From: Rhodospirillales bacterium
Lineage (GTDB): Bacteria; Pseudomonadota; Alphaproteobacteria; Rhodospirillales; Thalassospiraceae
Length of the DNA stretch: 64,000 bases
Assembly: GCA_019634165.1 (NCBI GenBank)
Contig: JAHQVT010000002.1
Location: 62,001 to 126,000, forward strand
Reading direction: 5' to 3'
The first letter of the stretch is position 1; every line of letters begins with the position of its first letter. The translations under genes were made by a program, and so were the position numbers. Positions 52,700-62,403 of the stretch are shown here, one piece after another. The notes beneath the pieces are model-generated. The model ran no database searches. It worked only from the letters and a program-made list of their open reading frames with translations, and was not told the origin of the DNA.

Positions 52700-53176
52700 A
52701 TGCAGATCCGCAAAGGCACTGCCGACGACCTTCCCTTCATCCGCAACCTGACCATCCGGGCCACCGATCCAACCTTTTCCAGTAGTGGAACGGGGAATGA
52801 CGCAACCACGACAGTGACGACCGAAGCTGAAAGATCGACAAGCATCTTTGAAAATGCGCTTAGCAGCGACAACCATTCGGTTTATGTCGCCACCGCAAAT
52901 GACACGCTTCTTGGCTATGTCATCGCCATCCACCAAGCACCCGAAATCGAATGGATCATTGTTGATCCGGCATCGCATGGCAGTGGTGCTGGCAAGGCAT
53001 TAATGATTGCAGCCCTTGACGCACTGGCCGAAAAAGGATCACGCGGCAATGTTCGTCTGACCGTTGTTGCCCATAATGAACGCGCCAAAGCGTTTTATCG
53101 CAAATTCGGCTTCCTTGTGACCGGCCCGGTTCCCGGCCGCGACATTCCAACCGTGGAAATGCAACGCGCGGCCTAA
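52700..53176 (+). CDS. GNAT-family N-acetyltransferase
   Basis: A 158-residue GNAT protein. MQIRKGTADDLPFIRNLTIRA opens the fold; the acetyl-CoA-binding block is WIIVDPASHGSGAGKALMIAALDALAEKG (Q/RxxGxG/A-like, GSGAGKA). VVAHNERAKAFYRKFGFLVTG is the usual C-terminal part. The substrate cannot be inferred. The ribosome binding site is weak. It sits at the left edge of the accessory-looking region and ends in its own terminator. Confidence 0.87.
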   Translation: MQIRKGTADDLPFIRNLTIRATDPTFSSSGTGNDATTTVTTEAERSTSIFENALSSDNHSVYVATANDTLLGYVIAIHQAPEIEWIIVDPASHGSGAGKALMIAALDALAEKGSRGNVRLTVVAHNERAKAFYRKFGFLVTGPVPGRDIPTVEMQRAA

Positions 53177-53250
53177 CGGATACAAATCCATTTCACAGAC
53201 CTGATCATTAAACGCCCAGAACAAAGCCCGACGCTAGAAGTCCTAGTTTA

Positions 53251-53280
53251 CCTTTCAATTCCGCAATTGAAAGGTTTTGG
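53251..53280 (+). terminator. Terminator of the GNAT gene
   Basis: CCTTTCAATT-CCGC-AATTGAAAGG, perfect 10-bp stem followed by TTTT. Confidence 0.8.
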
Positions 53281-53286
53281 GTTCAA

Positions 53287-54159
53287 TCAATCTACTAAAT
53301 CCACATCTGAATTAAAAAGCTCCATGATCCATTTGCGATCAGAAGGCTGTAAATACGCGATAAACTCGTTGGTCCACGGTCGTTTTGGGTAGTCTTGAAC
53401 AAGCATGTTAACGGCTGAAATGATTTGATAACCTGCCTCGTTTTTTGTGCAACCAACATATATCTCTAGCGGCTGGGACGCGTTGCGTATTGGAATTGAC
53501 AAATATTCGGACACTATACCCTTTCCCTTTGCCTGATGGGTTATCTCGGCGGGGTAAAACAGCGCCCAATCCAGACGGTCAACTTCAAGTAAATGCAGTA
53601 AGTTCGTATCGTTCGCAGAAGAACTGATCGAATTATTATCAGGCATATCGTCAAGCATCGCATCAATTGCGGGACTATAAGAACGTCCTATCTTTCTGGC
53701 ACCATGCAAGCGCGTCTCTCTTAGCAATTTTTGAAAATCGATATGACCGTCTCGATCCGTCAAGTGACGGAACAAATCAATTTTATCTACACGAACAACA
53801 ACTGAAATCGGAAGATTGAAGGCTATCAGTTGACTGAAGACGACATGGCTCTCGCGTTCAGGTGTTTTGATCATCGCCGGAAGACACAGGCTTTCGCCTG
53901 TCTCAAAAGCCTTCAACGCTCGTGAAAGCGGCTTTATATCTACTTGATGAATGTATTGTGGCAGATGCTTGATAAACCAGTTCAGACTGTATCCGGCAAA
54001 ACCTTCAAGACCATTTTCTGATACAATGTAAGCAGGTGGACGACCATCGTGGAACCAATGAACGATATTATCCTGAGCAAAGGATTGCTTGCAAAATAGC
54101 AAAAGTAGCATTGCACTCAATACCTGCCGCCAAGCACCTAAAAGCCAATATGTTCCCAT
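53287..54159 (-). CDS. Periplasmic amino-acid-type binding protein (TIGR02285-like)
   Basis: A 290-residue exported protein with signal peptide (AWRQVLSAMLLLLFCKQSFAQ) and the sequence pattern of small family-3-type solute-binding domains: IVHWFHDGRPPAYIVSENGLEGFAGYSLNWFIKHLP, later GRSYSPAIDAMLDDM, YVGCTKNEAGYQIISAVNMLV. It resembles the TIGR02285 group, stand-alone binding proteins with no transporter genes beside them. It may act as a sensor input rather than in import. AT-richer than the genes to its left. ATG 54159 follows AAGGGG. Confidence 0.72.
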   Translation of the reverse strand: MGTYWLLGAWRQVLSAMLLLLFCKQSFAQDNIVHWFHDGRPPAYIVSENGLEGFAGYSLNWFIKHLPQYIHQVDIKPLSRALKAFETGESLCLPAMIKTPERESHVVFSQLIAFNLPISVVVRVDKIDLFRHLTDRDGHIDFQKLLRETRLHGARKIGRSYSPAIDAMLDDMPDNNSISSSANDTNLLHLLEVDRLDWALFYPAEITHQAKGKGIVSEYLSIPIRNASQPLEIYVGCTKNEAGYQIISAVNMLVQDYPKRPWTNEFIAYLQPSDRKWIMELFNSDVDLVD

Positions 54160-54619
54160 TACATCCCCTTACGCGGCAATCTCCTCGTTCTAATTTGGGG
54201 TGTCTTGTTGCTGGTTCAATGACAGGAATGATCCAAGGCAGCCTGGCGAGTAAAACCTCGAAGCAATTTAAGCCGATTTCTACTGTCGACTCTTATAAGG
54301 CCAAAACAGGGCTTGCTTGGAAGCAAAATTTTCCGGCACCGCGCGGTTCAGGATCGGGGACTACAAAGGCGAAAATGAAGCGAGCGGCTTGACAGACCGT
54401 ACGTTTCCCGTAAATCTGCCACCTGAGTTTAATCGGAGTTTTTATGTCAGAGTCCCGGCACAGCCGCTGATCGCGGTTTGATCGCCCAGAGCCAATTCCA
54501 GACCGCTGATCAGCAGATCGGATCGCATGCCTGAACACTGTTTGGGCGTGCCTGATCGGTACTGTTGTGCCCGTCCCGATCGGAAACCGCTTTTCTTACT
54601 GGTTTTCGGACTCTGAACA
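54160..54619. other. 460-base region without supported gene
   Basis: Several short open frames exist on both strands but none has a family pattern or a start with a ribosome binding site. The right part (54469-54581) holds seven GATC tetramers in 113 bases. It may be decayed or boundary DNA of the accessory island. No integrase or transposase remnant recognised. Confidence 0.45.
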
Positions 54620-54877
54620 TTGAATATATCGAAAAATGAACAGCGCGTGCTTCATGCACTCGCACAAGGCGGCCTGATCAAAGTGATCAAGGACGACAAA
54701 AACCATATCCTCGAAGCAGATTGCATCACACGTGACGGCTGGTTTCTAACCGACTGCACGATCGAGGTTTTCAAGAAACTGCGCAAACGGCGCCTCATCC
54801 GTTCACACTGTGGCGCACCATACAGCATCACCCGCGAAGGATTGTTTGCTGTTCGCGCAGAATTGTTTCAACGCTAA
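54620..54877 (+). CDS. yjhX: YjhX-family toxin
   Basis: An 85-residue protein matching the YjhX (UPF0386) family over its full length: NISKNEQRVLHALAQGGLIKVIKDDKNHILEADCITRDGWFLTDCTIEVFKKLRKRRLIRSHCGAPYSITREGLFAVRAEL. In E. coli YjhX is described as a toxin neutralised by the GNAT-like YjhQ. The start is a TTG codon at 54620, set by the family N-terminus. No antitoxin gene is adjacent; the nearest GNAT gene ends 1.4 kb to the left. The fold looks like a winged helix, so DNA binding is possible. Confidence 0.85.
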   Translation: MNISKNEQRVLHALAQGGLIKVIKDDKNHILEADCITRDGWFLTDCTIEVFKKLRKRRLIRSHCGAPYSITREGLFAVRAELFQR

Positions 54878-54884
54878 TGACAAA

Positions 54885-54908
54885 GCCCGGCTGCTTTTGC
54901 AGTCGGGC
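54885..54908. terminator. Hairpin after yjhX
   Basis: GCCCGGCTGC-TTTT-GCAGTCGGGC, 10-bp stem with one G-T wobble. No plus-strand T run follows, so termination is uncertain. Confidence 0.45.
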
Positions 54909-55046
54909 ACAGTCTGTGAGAGACGCCCCAAACAACCCTTCCCAAGCCACAACAATCTTCAATTGAATTAATCAGCAATTGCCACACCAATAAATAAGCG
55001 ATTAAGTTAGTGGCATACAATACTTGTTAACGAGAGTGCTGCAAAC

Positions 55047-55880
55047 ATGGTGCTGCGATGCGGTTCGAAATGGCGTCCTAACAATGTAACACGTTGCGTA
55101 GAACGTTATCCCACCAGCACGAATGTTTCATTCGTAGACACAGACCAAGGTCTAGGTTTCCTTAAAGGTCCATCTCCAGCAGGAGATCAGGCACTTGCAT
55201 GTGAACTACTTGGAACAGAGTTAGCTGGATGGATTGGACTTCCGACTTTCGATTTCAGCACTATTACGATCAACAGAGATTTGTATCCGGACAGCATTCA
55301 GAATGATTTAGAAAGCCCGTTTTTGACTGGTTACATTACTAAAAACGAGAAAGAGCTAATGATTTGGGATGGGCATTCCGAAATATTAGAATTAACAAAA
55401 AATCGGGAATGCATTTCGGGATTAGTTGTCTTTGACACATGGATTATGAACTTCGACCGCTGCGGGCCCGACCCAAACATTCATGAAATTAAACGTGACA
55501 ATTATGCTTTTGTGCCGGTAGGCAGGAGAAAGTACAATATCTTGGCAATTGACCACACCCATATTCTGACAGAAGGAGACCTTTGGTTAGATATATTTGA
55601 CCCTGAGTTTGCAATTACTGACGACATCTATGGACTTCCAGAGGCATTTAAACCATATGTCAACCATAGATCAGCTAAGCCATTCTTGGAAAAACTCAGG
55701 AATATTGACGTAGACGAAATTTCTGAGATAGTCAGATCAATTCCTGCGAACTGGGGGAATACAGGTGCACGAACTGAAAAGTTAATCGAGTGCCTTTGCA
55801 ACCGCGCACAACATGTTGTCGAAAATTTGCCGGGAAAAATCTTTGACGACGCAGATCTCTTCGATTGGAAGGAGGGTTAA
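55047..55880 (+). CDS. HipA-like kinase (HipA_2 family)
   Basis: A 277-residue protein of the short HipA-like kinase family. Visible kinase parts: ATP-site Lys40 in GLGFLKGPSPAGDQALACELLGTELAGWIGLP, catalytic loop VVFDTWIMNFDRCG (Asn135, Asp137), and the metal-binding DHTH (Asp169). It lacks the N-terminal couple domain of HipA toxins and no HipB-type antitoxin precedes it. It is followed 4 bases later by a DUF3037 gene, a recurrent partner of this family. It is lower in GC than its flanks and probably acquired. The target and role (toxin, defence or regulation) are unknown. Confidence 0.85.
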   Translation: MVLRCGSKWRPNNVTRCVERYPTSTNVSFVDTDQGLGFLKGPSPAGDQALACELLGTELAGWIGLPTFDFSTITINRDLYPDSIQNDLESPFLTGYITKNEKELMIWDGHSEILELTKNRECISGLVVFDTWIMNFDRCGPDPNIHEIKRDNYAFVPVGRRKYNILAIDHTHILTEGDLWLDIFDPEFAITDDIYGLPEAFKPYVNHRSAKPFLEKLRNIDVDEISEIVRSIPANWGNTGARTEKLIECLCNRAQHVVENLPGKIFDDADLFDWKEG

Positions 55881-55884
55881 AACA

Positions 55885-56700
55885 ATGAGCCAGTATTCAG
55901 CTTACTACTCAATTTTACAGTACTGCCCTCATCCAGAGAGGTTTGAAGCAATAAATGTGGGCGTTGTCCTTCGTCCCCAAGACCCCGAACAAGAAGTGAA
56001 GGTACGCGTGGTTCGTGCAGGGAAGCGCGTTGAACAAGTTTTTGGTAATATTGTTGAAAACCGTTTCCTAATTGCACTGAACAGCTTCTGCAACCGTGTT
56101 CGAGACGAACTTAGCAAATCCGCTTTCAAAGAAAGTTTTTCTGATTTTGCAAATAAAAGAGCAAACCAGTTCAGAGTAACGCCGCTGAAGCCTTTGCATG
56201 TGAGCAATCTGGATGCTGAAGTAGACGTACTGTTTGATAAGTTAGTTGGTGAACCAGTCAAACATCAGAGAAAACCTGCTGCCAAAAGCAAATTGAAGAA
56301 GATTTTCGACTCTAAAGGCGTGCTTCCACTACTTGATCAAAAGCCAGAAGTTGTAGTTTTGCCAGAATATGAGTTGAAGATTAAGGCGGCATTTGGCTAT
56401 CAGAACGGCTCGTATAATCTCATTGACGCCGTTAACATGACAGATCGGGACAGTGCAAAAGTACTCAAAGAAGCAGGAGAGCGGGCTCTAGAAGGCTCTC
56501 TTTTGTTTAAACACTATGCGCATCAACAAAATGACAGAGACAAGAAAAAGCTGATTGTAGTTGCCGACTTCGGCAGCCATCCATTCCAGCTTTTCCAAGA
56601 CGTTCGCGATATCCTAAAGAATGACGGGACACAATTGTACCGCATGGATGAAATTGACGGCTTGATTGATAACATAGCCGCCAATAGGCACGTTCACTAA
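55885..56700 (+). CDS. DUF3037 protein, partner of the HipA-like kinase
   Basis: A 271-residue soluble protein that opens with the DUF3037 pattern MSQYSAYYSILQYCPHPERFEAINVGVVLRPQDPE. The rest is helical, basic in the middle (KHQRKPAAKSKLKKIF) and without recognised catalytic motif. The start at 55885 has an excellent site (GGAAGGAGGG) whose bases lie inside the 3' end of the kinase gene, so translation is tightly coupled. The pair suggests a two-protein complex. Function unknown; antitoxin or regulator of the kinase is a reasonable guess only. Confidence 0.85.
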   Translation: MSQYSAYYSILQYCPHPERFEAINVGVVLRPQDPEQEVKVRVVRAGKRVEQVFGNIVENRFLIALNSFCNRVRDELSKSAFKESFSDFANKRANQFRVTPLKPLHVSNLDAEVDVLFDKLVGEPVKHQRKPAAKSKLKKIFDSKGVLPLLDQKPEVVVLPEYELKIKAAFGYQNGSYNLIDAVNMTDRDSAKVLKEAGERALEGSLLFKHYAHQQNDRDKKKLIVVADFGSHPFQLFQDVRDILKNDGTQLYRMDEIDGLIDNIAANRHVH

Positions 56701-56737
56701 TATCCGCGTTCTATCATTTGACGATCTGACAGTCTCT

Positions 56738-58414
56738 CTATTGCCCCGCCTTCATATCGGTATCATCCTTATGGCGCTTATACGGCCCAAACGGGATTTC
56801 CTTGGGCGCGAAGGTTTCTGGTGATGCACGATCCCAGCGCGAATGCCAGTCATGGAGTTCTTCGATTTCCGTTTCAGCCAACAAGAAGCCTTCTGGCAAA
56901 TACGGATAGGCTTCGTTGCCATCCAGGAACTCGTTGTCTTTCTGGCGGACCATGAAGTGATAGGGCATGAAATTTCGTGGGTCGTGCAGGCCCGCAGCCC
57001 CGGTAATTTCCGCCAGCGCATGCATGGTGTTTTTATGGAACCGTGCGACCCGTTCGCTTTTATCGCCCGGATCAAGGGCACGTTGGCGGATTTTATCCTG
57101 TGTCGCGATGCCAACCGGGCAGCAGTTGGTGTGGCATGACTGGGCCTGAATACAGCCCAGCGCAAACATAAAACCACGCGCGGCATTACACCAATCCGCC
57201 CCAAGGGCAAGGGTCCGGGCAATGTCAAAGGCCGACACGATCTTGCCCGCTGCCCCGACCTTAACCTGTTCACGAAGGCCCGCCCCACGAAGTGCATTAT
57301 GAACAAATGTCAGGCCTTCATGCATTGGCATACCAACATGGTTGGCAAATTCAACCGGGGCAGCACCGGTGCCACCTTCCTTACCGTCAACAACAATGAA
57401 GTCGGGCACAATGTCGGTTTTAAGCATCGCTTTAAGGATGCTCATGAACTCGCGCCGATGACCGATACAAAGCTTAAACCCGACCGGTTTGCCGCCTGAA
57501 AGGTCACGCAGTTTGCCGATGAATTCCATTAAGCCAACCGGGGTAGAAAACGTGCTGTGCGCAGCAGGTGAGATACAATCAATCCCCATCGGGATGCCGC
57601 GTGCTTCGGAAATTTCCTTGGTGATCTTGGCCGCCGGCAACATGCCACCATGGCCGGGCTTGGCCCCTTGGCTCAGCTTGACCTCGATCATTTTAACTTG
57701 TGGGTCAGCAGCCGTTTCGGCAAAGCGTTCTTCCGAGAATGAGCCATCATCATTACGACAGCCAAAATACCCCGATGCCACCTGATAAATCAGATCACCG
57801 CCGCCTTCGCGGTGATAGCGCGAAATGCTGCCTTCCCCGGTATCATGGGCAAATCCGCCTTTCTTTGCGCCCTTGTTCAGTGCCAAAATCGCATTGCCCG
57901 ATAGGGAACCAAAGCTCATCGCCGAGATATTATAAAGGCTTGCGTGATAGGGTTGTTTGCACTTTGGCCCGCCAACACGAACGCGAAAATCGCTATCGGA
58001 TATTTTGGTTGGGGCGACCGAGTGGGTCAGCCACGCATAACCGGATTTATACACATCTTCGATGGTGCCAAACGGGCGTTTATCTTCGGCCCCCTTGGCA
58101 CGTTGATAAACCAAACCACGCGACTGGCGGCTAAACGGGATTTGGTCCTGATCGCTTTCAAGCAAATATTGGCGGATTTCCGGGCGGAAGCTTTCAAGGA
58201 TAAAGCGGATATGTGCACTGATCGGATAGTTGCGCAGGATGGAATGCTTGTTCTGATGCAAATCACGTAGACCGACAAGCAACAGCACACCAAAGATGAT
58301 GGCAGGTAGCCAGAACCAACTATTTACTTCCGTGGCACTGATGACAGAAATAACGGTCAGAAGTGCAACGCCTATGATCACGAAATAGCGTTGGTTCGTT
58401 ATAAAGAATTTCAC
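56738..58414 (-). CDS. FMN-binding glutamate synthase-like protein, membrane-anchored
   Basis: A protein of about 558 residues that contains only the FMN synthase TIM barrel of glutamate synthase (GltB2 type). N-terminal two membrane helices (RYFVIIGVALLTVISVIS..., WLPAIIFGVLLLVGL). Marks: SRYHREGGGDLIYQVASGYFGCR, VKLSQGAKPGHGGMLPAAKITKEI, VVDGKEGGTGAAPVEFANHVG, and the 3Fe-4S-type cysteines CIQAQSCHTNCCPVGIATQ. No glutaminase or FAD subunit gene is beside it. GTG at 58414 (VKFFITNQRYF) with AGGATGAG upstream is preferred; a GTG at 58465 is possible. The reaction in vivo is uncertain. Confidence 0.88.
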   Translation of the reverse strand: MKFFITNQRYFVIIGVALLTVISVISATEVNSWFWLPAIIFGVLLLVGLRDLHQNKHSILRNYPISAHIRFILESFRPEIRQYLLESDQDQIPFSRQSRGLVYQRAKGAEDKRPFGTIEDVYKSGYAWLTHSVAPTKISDSDFRVRVGGPKCKQPYHASLYNISAMSFGSLSGNAILALNKGAKKGGFAHDTGEGSISRYHREGGGDLIYQVASGYFGCRNDDGSFSEERFAETAADPQVKMIEVKLSQGAKPGHGGMLPAAKITKEISEARGIPMGIDCISPAAHSTFSTPVGLMEFIGKLRDLSGGKPVGFKLCIGHRREFMSILKAMLKTDIVPDFIVVDGKEGGTGAAPVEFANHVGMPMHEGLTFVHNALRGAGLREQVKVGAAGKIVSAFDIARTLALGADWCNAARGFMFALGCIQAQSCHTNCCPVGIATQDKIRQRALDPGDKSERVARFHKNTMHALAEITGAAGLHDPRNFMPYHFMVRQKDNEFLDGNEAYPYLPEGFLLAETEIEELHDWHSRWDRASPETFAPKEIPFGPYKRHKDDTDMKAGQ

Positions 58415-58690
58415 GGTGCTCTCATCCTGTCTGTTCAGGTCGATCTGATCGTCCGGCGACACCACCTGTGCGGGCAGATATTTGGCATCCCGGTTCCTTG
58501 ATTACAGCAACACCCATGATCATCCTTGATTTGATCACGGGCCTCAATGGCAATGTCGTTGATTTGTAAAGAAATCCCCACTTCATATGCATGTAGGAAC
58601 GATCTTGCCAACATCAAGAAAAAGCCGCCCAACAGAATGACTGCGCGGCGGCTTTAGCTGCAACAGGGAGGCTTATCGCAAGGAGGGCAA
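58415..58690. promoter_or_regulatory. Promoter region of the glutamate synthase-like gene
   Basis: 276 bases between two minus-strand genes. It holds the terminator at 58621-58655 and, by position, the promoter of the gene at 56738. No other feature seen. Confidence 0.5.
58612..58655 (-). terminator. Terminator of the oxoprolinase/TRAP operon
   Basis: AAAGCCGCC / GGCGGCTTT stem with a 17-base loop. On the minus strand it is followed by TTTTTCTTGATG. Confidence 0.75.
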
Positions 58691-61600
58691 TTACGCCTTG
58701 CCGTAACCACCACCCCCCGGTGTTTCGATGATAAAGACATCACCGGGATGCATTTCTGCCCCGTCGGTTCCTTTAAGCTCTTCAACCGTGCCATCAACAC
58801 GTTCAATCGCATTACGGCCAAGCTTGCCCGGTTCACCACCGGCAACCGCCTGATTTGGAACGCGGCGATGGTTAGACAAGATCGATGCGGTCATGTCTTC
58901 TAGGAAACGGACACGGCGTGTTGTGCCATCGCCACCTTTGAATTCACCATTCCCGCCCGATCCTTTGCGGATTTCAAAACTTTCAAGCAGAACCGGGAAA
59001 CGCCATTCAAGCACTTCCGGGTCGGTCAGGCGCGAGTTGGTCATATGGGTGTGAACACCACTTGTCCCGTCAAAGCCCGGACCAGCCCCCGAACCACCAC
59101 AGATGGTTTCATAATACTGATGCGTATCATTGCCCCAGGTGAAGTTGTTCATCGTGCCTTGTGCACCTGACATCACGCCAAGGGCGGCATAAAGGGTGTC
59201 AGTGACATGCTGGGACGTTTCAACGTTGCCCGCAACCACGGCGGCCGGATAACGCGGGTTAAGCATGGACCCTTCGGGCACAATCAGATTAACCGGTTTC
59301 AAGCACCCGGCATTCAGCGGAATGTCATCATCAACCAGCGTTCTGAAAACATACAGAACGGCCGCACGGGTAACAGCAGATGGTGCATTGAAATTGTTAT
59401 CAAGCTGATCGGATGTGCCCGTGAAATCAACCGTGGCTGATCTGGTTTCCTTATGGATGGTGACCTTGGCCTTTACTACCGCGCCGTTATCCATCTCATA
59501 GGAAAATTCACCGCCCTTAAGGTTATCAATCACACGACGTACGCTTTCTTCGGCATTGTCCTGCACATGGCCCATATAGGCATGAACAACATCTAGGCCA
59601 AAGTGATCGACCATCTTGCGCAGTTCCTGAACACCTTTTTCGTTCGCGGCAATCTGCGCGCGAAGGTCAGCGATGTTCTGATAAGGGTTGCGGGCCGGGT
59701 ATTTCGCCCCTTCAAGCAACGCCGTCAGACCAGCTTCATCAAATTTGCCCTGATCCACCAGTTTGAAGTTGTCGATCAGAACGCCTTCTTCTTCAAGAAT
59801 ACGCGAATTTGGCGCCATCGAGCCCGGCGTGATCCCGCCCACATCGGCATGGTGGCCACGCGATGCAACGTAGAACAGGATATCTTTGCCATCATCGCCA
59901 AAGACCGGCGTGATCAACGTGATGTCCGGCAAGTGGGTTCCGCCATTATACGGGTCATTGAGCATATAAACATCGCCGGGCTTCATCACCCCGACATTGT
60001 TGCGCATGACCGCCTGAACCGATTCCCCCATTGACCCCAAATGGACCGGCATATGCGGCGCATTGGCGATCAGAAGGCCTTCTTGGTCAAACAGCGCACA
60101 AGAGAAATCAAGACGTTCCTTGATGTTCACCGAATAGGACGTGTTGGCAAGGGTAACGCCCATCTGTTCGGCAATATTCATGAACAGGTTGTTGAAGACT
60201 TCGAGCATCACCGGATCAGCTTGGGTGCCAATCGCTTCGGAGCGTTTCATCGCAACAACGCGGGTCAGAACCAAATGATCCCGGCCATTAACCTTGGCTT
60301 CCCAGCCCGGATCAATCACGGTCGTACCAACCGGTTCAACAATCACAGCAGGGCCGCGCACTGTTGCACCGGGTTTCATGTCTTCGCGTTTATAGAACGG
60401 CGTGTTTTCCGATGTGCCATCAAAGACAACCGCACGGGTCGCAAGGGCATCCGGGGCGACACCATCGGTGTTATCGGATTTTGCTTCTGCATCGGGAAGG
60501 CTTTGTGTTTCGCCAACGGCTTCGACCGCAACGGCTTCAACCACCAACGGCTTTTCATCCATGACAAAGCCGTAACGCTGTTTGTGCTGTTCTTCGAACT
60601 GCGATTTGATGGCCGCAACATCACCAAAATCAACGATCAATGGCGTGTCGGTTCCGTCATAGCGCAGATGCAGCTTTCTCAGCATGCTGATCTTGGCATC
60701 TGGAATGCCCTGTTCATGCAGTTCAGCACGGGCATCTGCCGCCAAGGCATCAAGGCTTTTATCCAGACCACCAAGGGCACCTGCTTCAAGCTTGGCCTCG
60801 ACCGCCTGTTCGCGCATCGCACGGATATCAGCTAACCCCATGCCATAGGCCGACAAAACACCGGCAAACGGATGGACAAATACCTTTGTCATGCCAAGGG
60901 TGTCTGCGACCTGACAGGCATGCTGCCCACCAGCCCCGCCAAAGCATTGCAAGATATAATCGGTCACGTCATAGCCGCGCTGCACCGAGATTTGCTTGAT
61001 CGCATTGGCCATGTTTTCAACGGCAATACGCAGGAAACCTTCGGCGACTTCTTCGGGGGTGCGAACCTGACCGGTGCTGTCCTTGATCTTGGCTGCCATG
61101 GCTTCAAAGCCCGCCTTGACCGCATCGGCATCAAGTGGCTCGTTGCCTTCGGGGCCAAAAACATTAGGGAAGAAGTCCGGCTGCACCTTGCCAAGCATGA
61201 CGTTAATGTCCGTCACGGCAAGCGGTCCACCACGACGATAAGCCGCAGGACCGGGATTTGCACCGGCACTGTCCGGGCCAACACGGAAACGTGCGCCATC
61301 GAAATGCAGGATTGATCCACCACCGGCCGCAACCGTGTGGATTTTCATCATGGGTGCGCGCATGCGTACACCGGCAACCTGTGTTTCAAAGTCGCGTTCA
61401 TACTCGCCGTCATAGTGCGATACATCGGTGGACGTGCCCCCCATATCGAACCCGATGACCTGTTTGAAGCCATCCATTTCAGCGGTACGGACCATGCCAA
61501 CAACCCCGCCAGCCGGACCAGACAGGATGGCGTCTTTGCCTTGGAACTTGGCCGCGTCGGTCAGGCCACCATTAGACTGCATGAACATCAGTTTCACGCC

Positions 61601-62335
61601 GCCCAGTTCGGACGCCACCTGATCAACATAACGGCGCAGGATCGGGGACAGATACGCATCAACCACCGTGGTATCGCCGCGCGAGACCAATTTCATCAGC
61701 GGGCTGACTTCATGACTGACAGAAATCTGTGTGAAACCAACTTCGCGGGCGATTTCGGCTGCTGCGTTTTCATGCGCTGTATAGCGATACCCATGCATGA
61801 AGACGATGGCACAGGCGCGAATGCCTGAATCAAATGCCGCTTGCAGGTCTTTGCACAGATTGTCGCGATCAAGCGGGGTCAGTTCGCTCCCTTGGGCATC
61901 AAAACGACCTTCGGCCTCAATCACGCTTTCATAGAGCGTTTCAGGCAATTTGATATTGCGGTCAAACAGACGCGGGCGGTTCTGATAGGCCAGACGCAGC
62001 GCATCACGGAAACCCTTGGTGGTTACCAGAACCGTGCGGTCGCCTTTGCGCTCCAACAGTGCATTGGTAGCAACGGTCGTGCCCATTTTCACAGCGTCGA
62101 TTTTTTCAGCCGGGATTTTTTCACCGGCAGGAACATCAAGCAGTTCGCGAATGCCCTGAATGGCCGCATCAGCATAGCGTTCCGGGTTTTCCGAAAGCAG
62201 CTTGTGGGTAACAAGTGATCCGTCAGGCTTACGCGCAACGATGTCGGTAAAGGTGCCGCCGCGATCAATCCAGAACTGCCATTTTGGCTGTCCGGTTGTC
62301 TGCGAGGTGGGCGATTTTTGGTCGTGAGAAGCCAT
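58691..62335 (-). CDS. 5-oxoprolinase/hydantoinase, fused HyuA-HyuB type
   Basis: A 1214-residue ATP-dependent cyclic amide hydrolase, full-length fusion like eukaryotic OXP1. N-terminal HyuA-type half ([36 protein letters not shown]..., [32 protein letters not shown]) and C-terminal HyuB half ([44 protein letters not shown], ...[29 protein letters not shown] end). It opens 5-oxoproline or a hydantoin-like ring. ATG 62335 with AAGGAG is preferred. It follows TRAP permease genes by 68 bases, suggesting import of its substrate. Confidence 0.93.
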   Translation of the reverse strand: MASHDQKSPTSQTTGQPKWQFWIDRGGTFTDIVARKPDGSLVTHKLLSENPERYADAAIQGIRELLDVPAGEKIPAEKIDAVKMGTTVATNALLERKGDRTVLVTTKGFRDALRLAYQNRPRLFDRNIKLPETLYESVIEAEGRFDAQGSELTPLDRDNLCKDLQAAFDSGIRACAIVFMHGYRYTAHENAAAEIAREVGFTQISVSHEVSPLMKLVSRGDTTVVDAYLSPILRRYVDQVASELGGVKLMFMQSNGGLTDAAKFQGKDAILSGPAGGVVGMVRTAEMDGFKQVIGFDMGGTSTDVSHYDGEYERDFETQVAGVRMRAPMMKIHTVAAGGGSILHFDGARFRVGPDSAGANPGPAAYRRGGPLAVTDINVMLGKVQPDFFPNVFGPEGNEPLDADAVKAGFEAMAAKIKDSTGQVRTPEEVAEGFLRIAVENMANAIKQISVQRGYDVTDYILQCFGGAGGQHACQVADTLGMTKVFVHPFAGVLSAYGMGLADIRAMREQAVEAKLEAGALGGLDKSLDALAADARAELHEQGIPDAKISMLRKLHLRYDGTDTPLIVDFGDVAAIKSQFEEQHKQRYGFVMDEKPLVVEAVAVEAVGETQSLPDAEAKSDNTDGVAPDALATRAVVFDGTSENTPFYKREDMKPGATVRGPAVIVEPVGTTVIDPGWEAKVNGRDHLVLTRVVAMKRSEAIGTQADPVMLEVFNNLFMNIAEQMGVTLANTSYSVNIKERLDFSCALFDQEGLLIANAPHMPVHLGSMGESVQAVMRNNVGVMKPGDVYMLNDPYNGGTHLPDITLITPVFGDDGKDILFYVASRGHHADVGGITPGSMAPNSRILEEEGVLIDNFKLVDQGKFDEAGLTALLEGAKYPARNPYQNIADLRAQIAANEKGVQELRKMVDHFGLDVVHAYMGHVQDNAEESVRRVIDNLKGGEFSYEMDNGAVVKAKVTIHKETRSATVDFTGTSDQLDNNFNAPSAVTRAAVLYVFRTLVDDDIPLNAGCLKPVNLIVPEGSMLNPRYPAAVVAGNVETSQHVTDTLYAALGVMSGAQGTMNNFTWGNDTHQYYETICGGSGAGPGFDGTSGVHTHMTNSRLTDPEVLEWRFPVLLESFEIRKGSGGNGEFKGGDGTTRRVRFLEDMTASILSNHRRVPNQAVAGGEPGKLGRNAIERVDGTVEELKGTDGAEMHPGDVFIIETPGGGGYGKA

Positions 62336-62403
62336 GATGCTGTCTCCTTGGGCATCTGTAGTCATAAAATTCTGTACGAACGATCAGGTCTTCAAAAGAC
62401 CGA

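Noticed and set aside
52700-53176. GNAT gene as the YjhQ antitoxin of yjhX
   Set aside because: It is separated from yjhX by a minus-strand gene and 1.4 kb, and has its own terminator. Similarity to YjhQ cannot be judged beyond the common GNAT fold.
54036-54538. Short frames on both strands left of yjhX
   Set aside because: No family pattern, no ribosome binding site, and one overlaps the signal-peptide region of the binding-protein gene. A decayed element is possible but cannot be shown.
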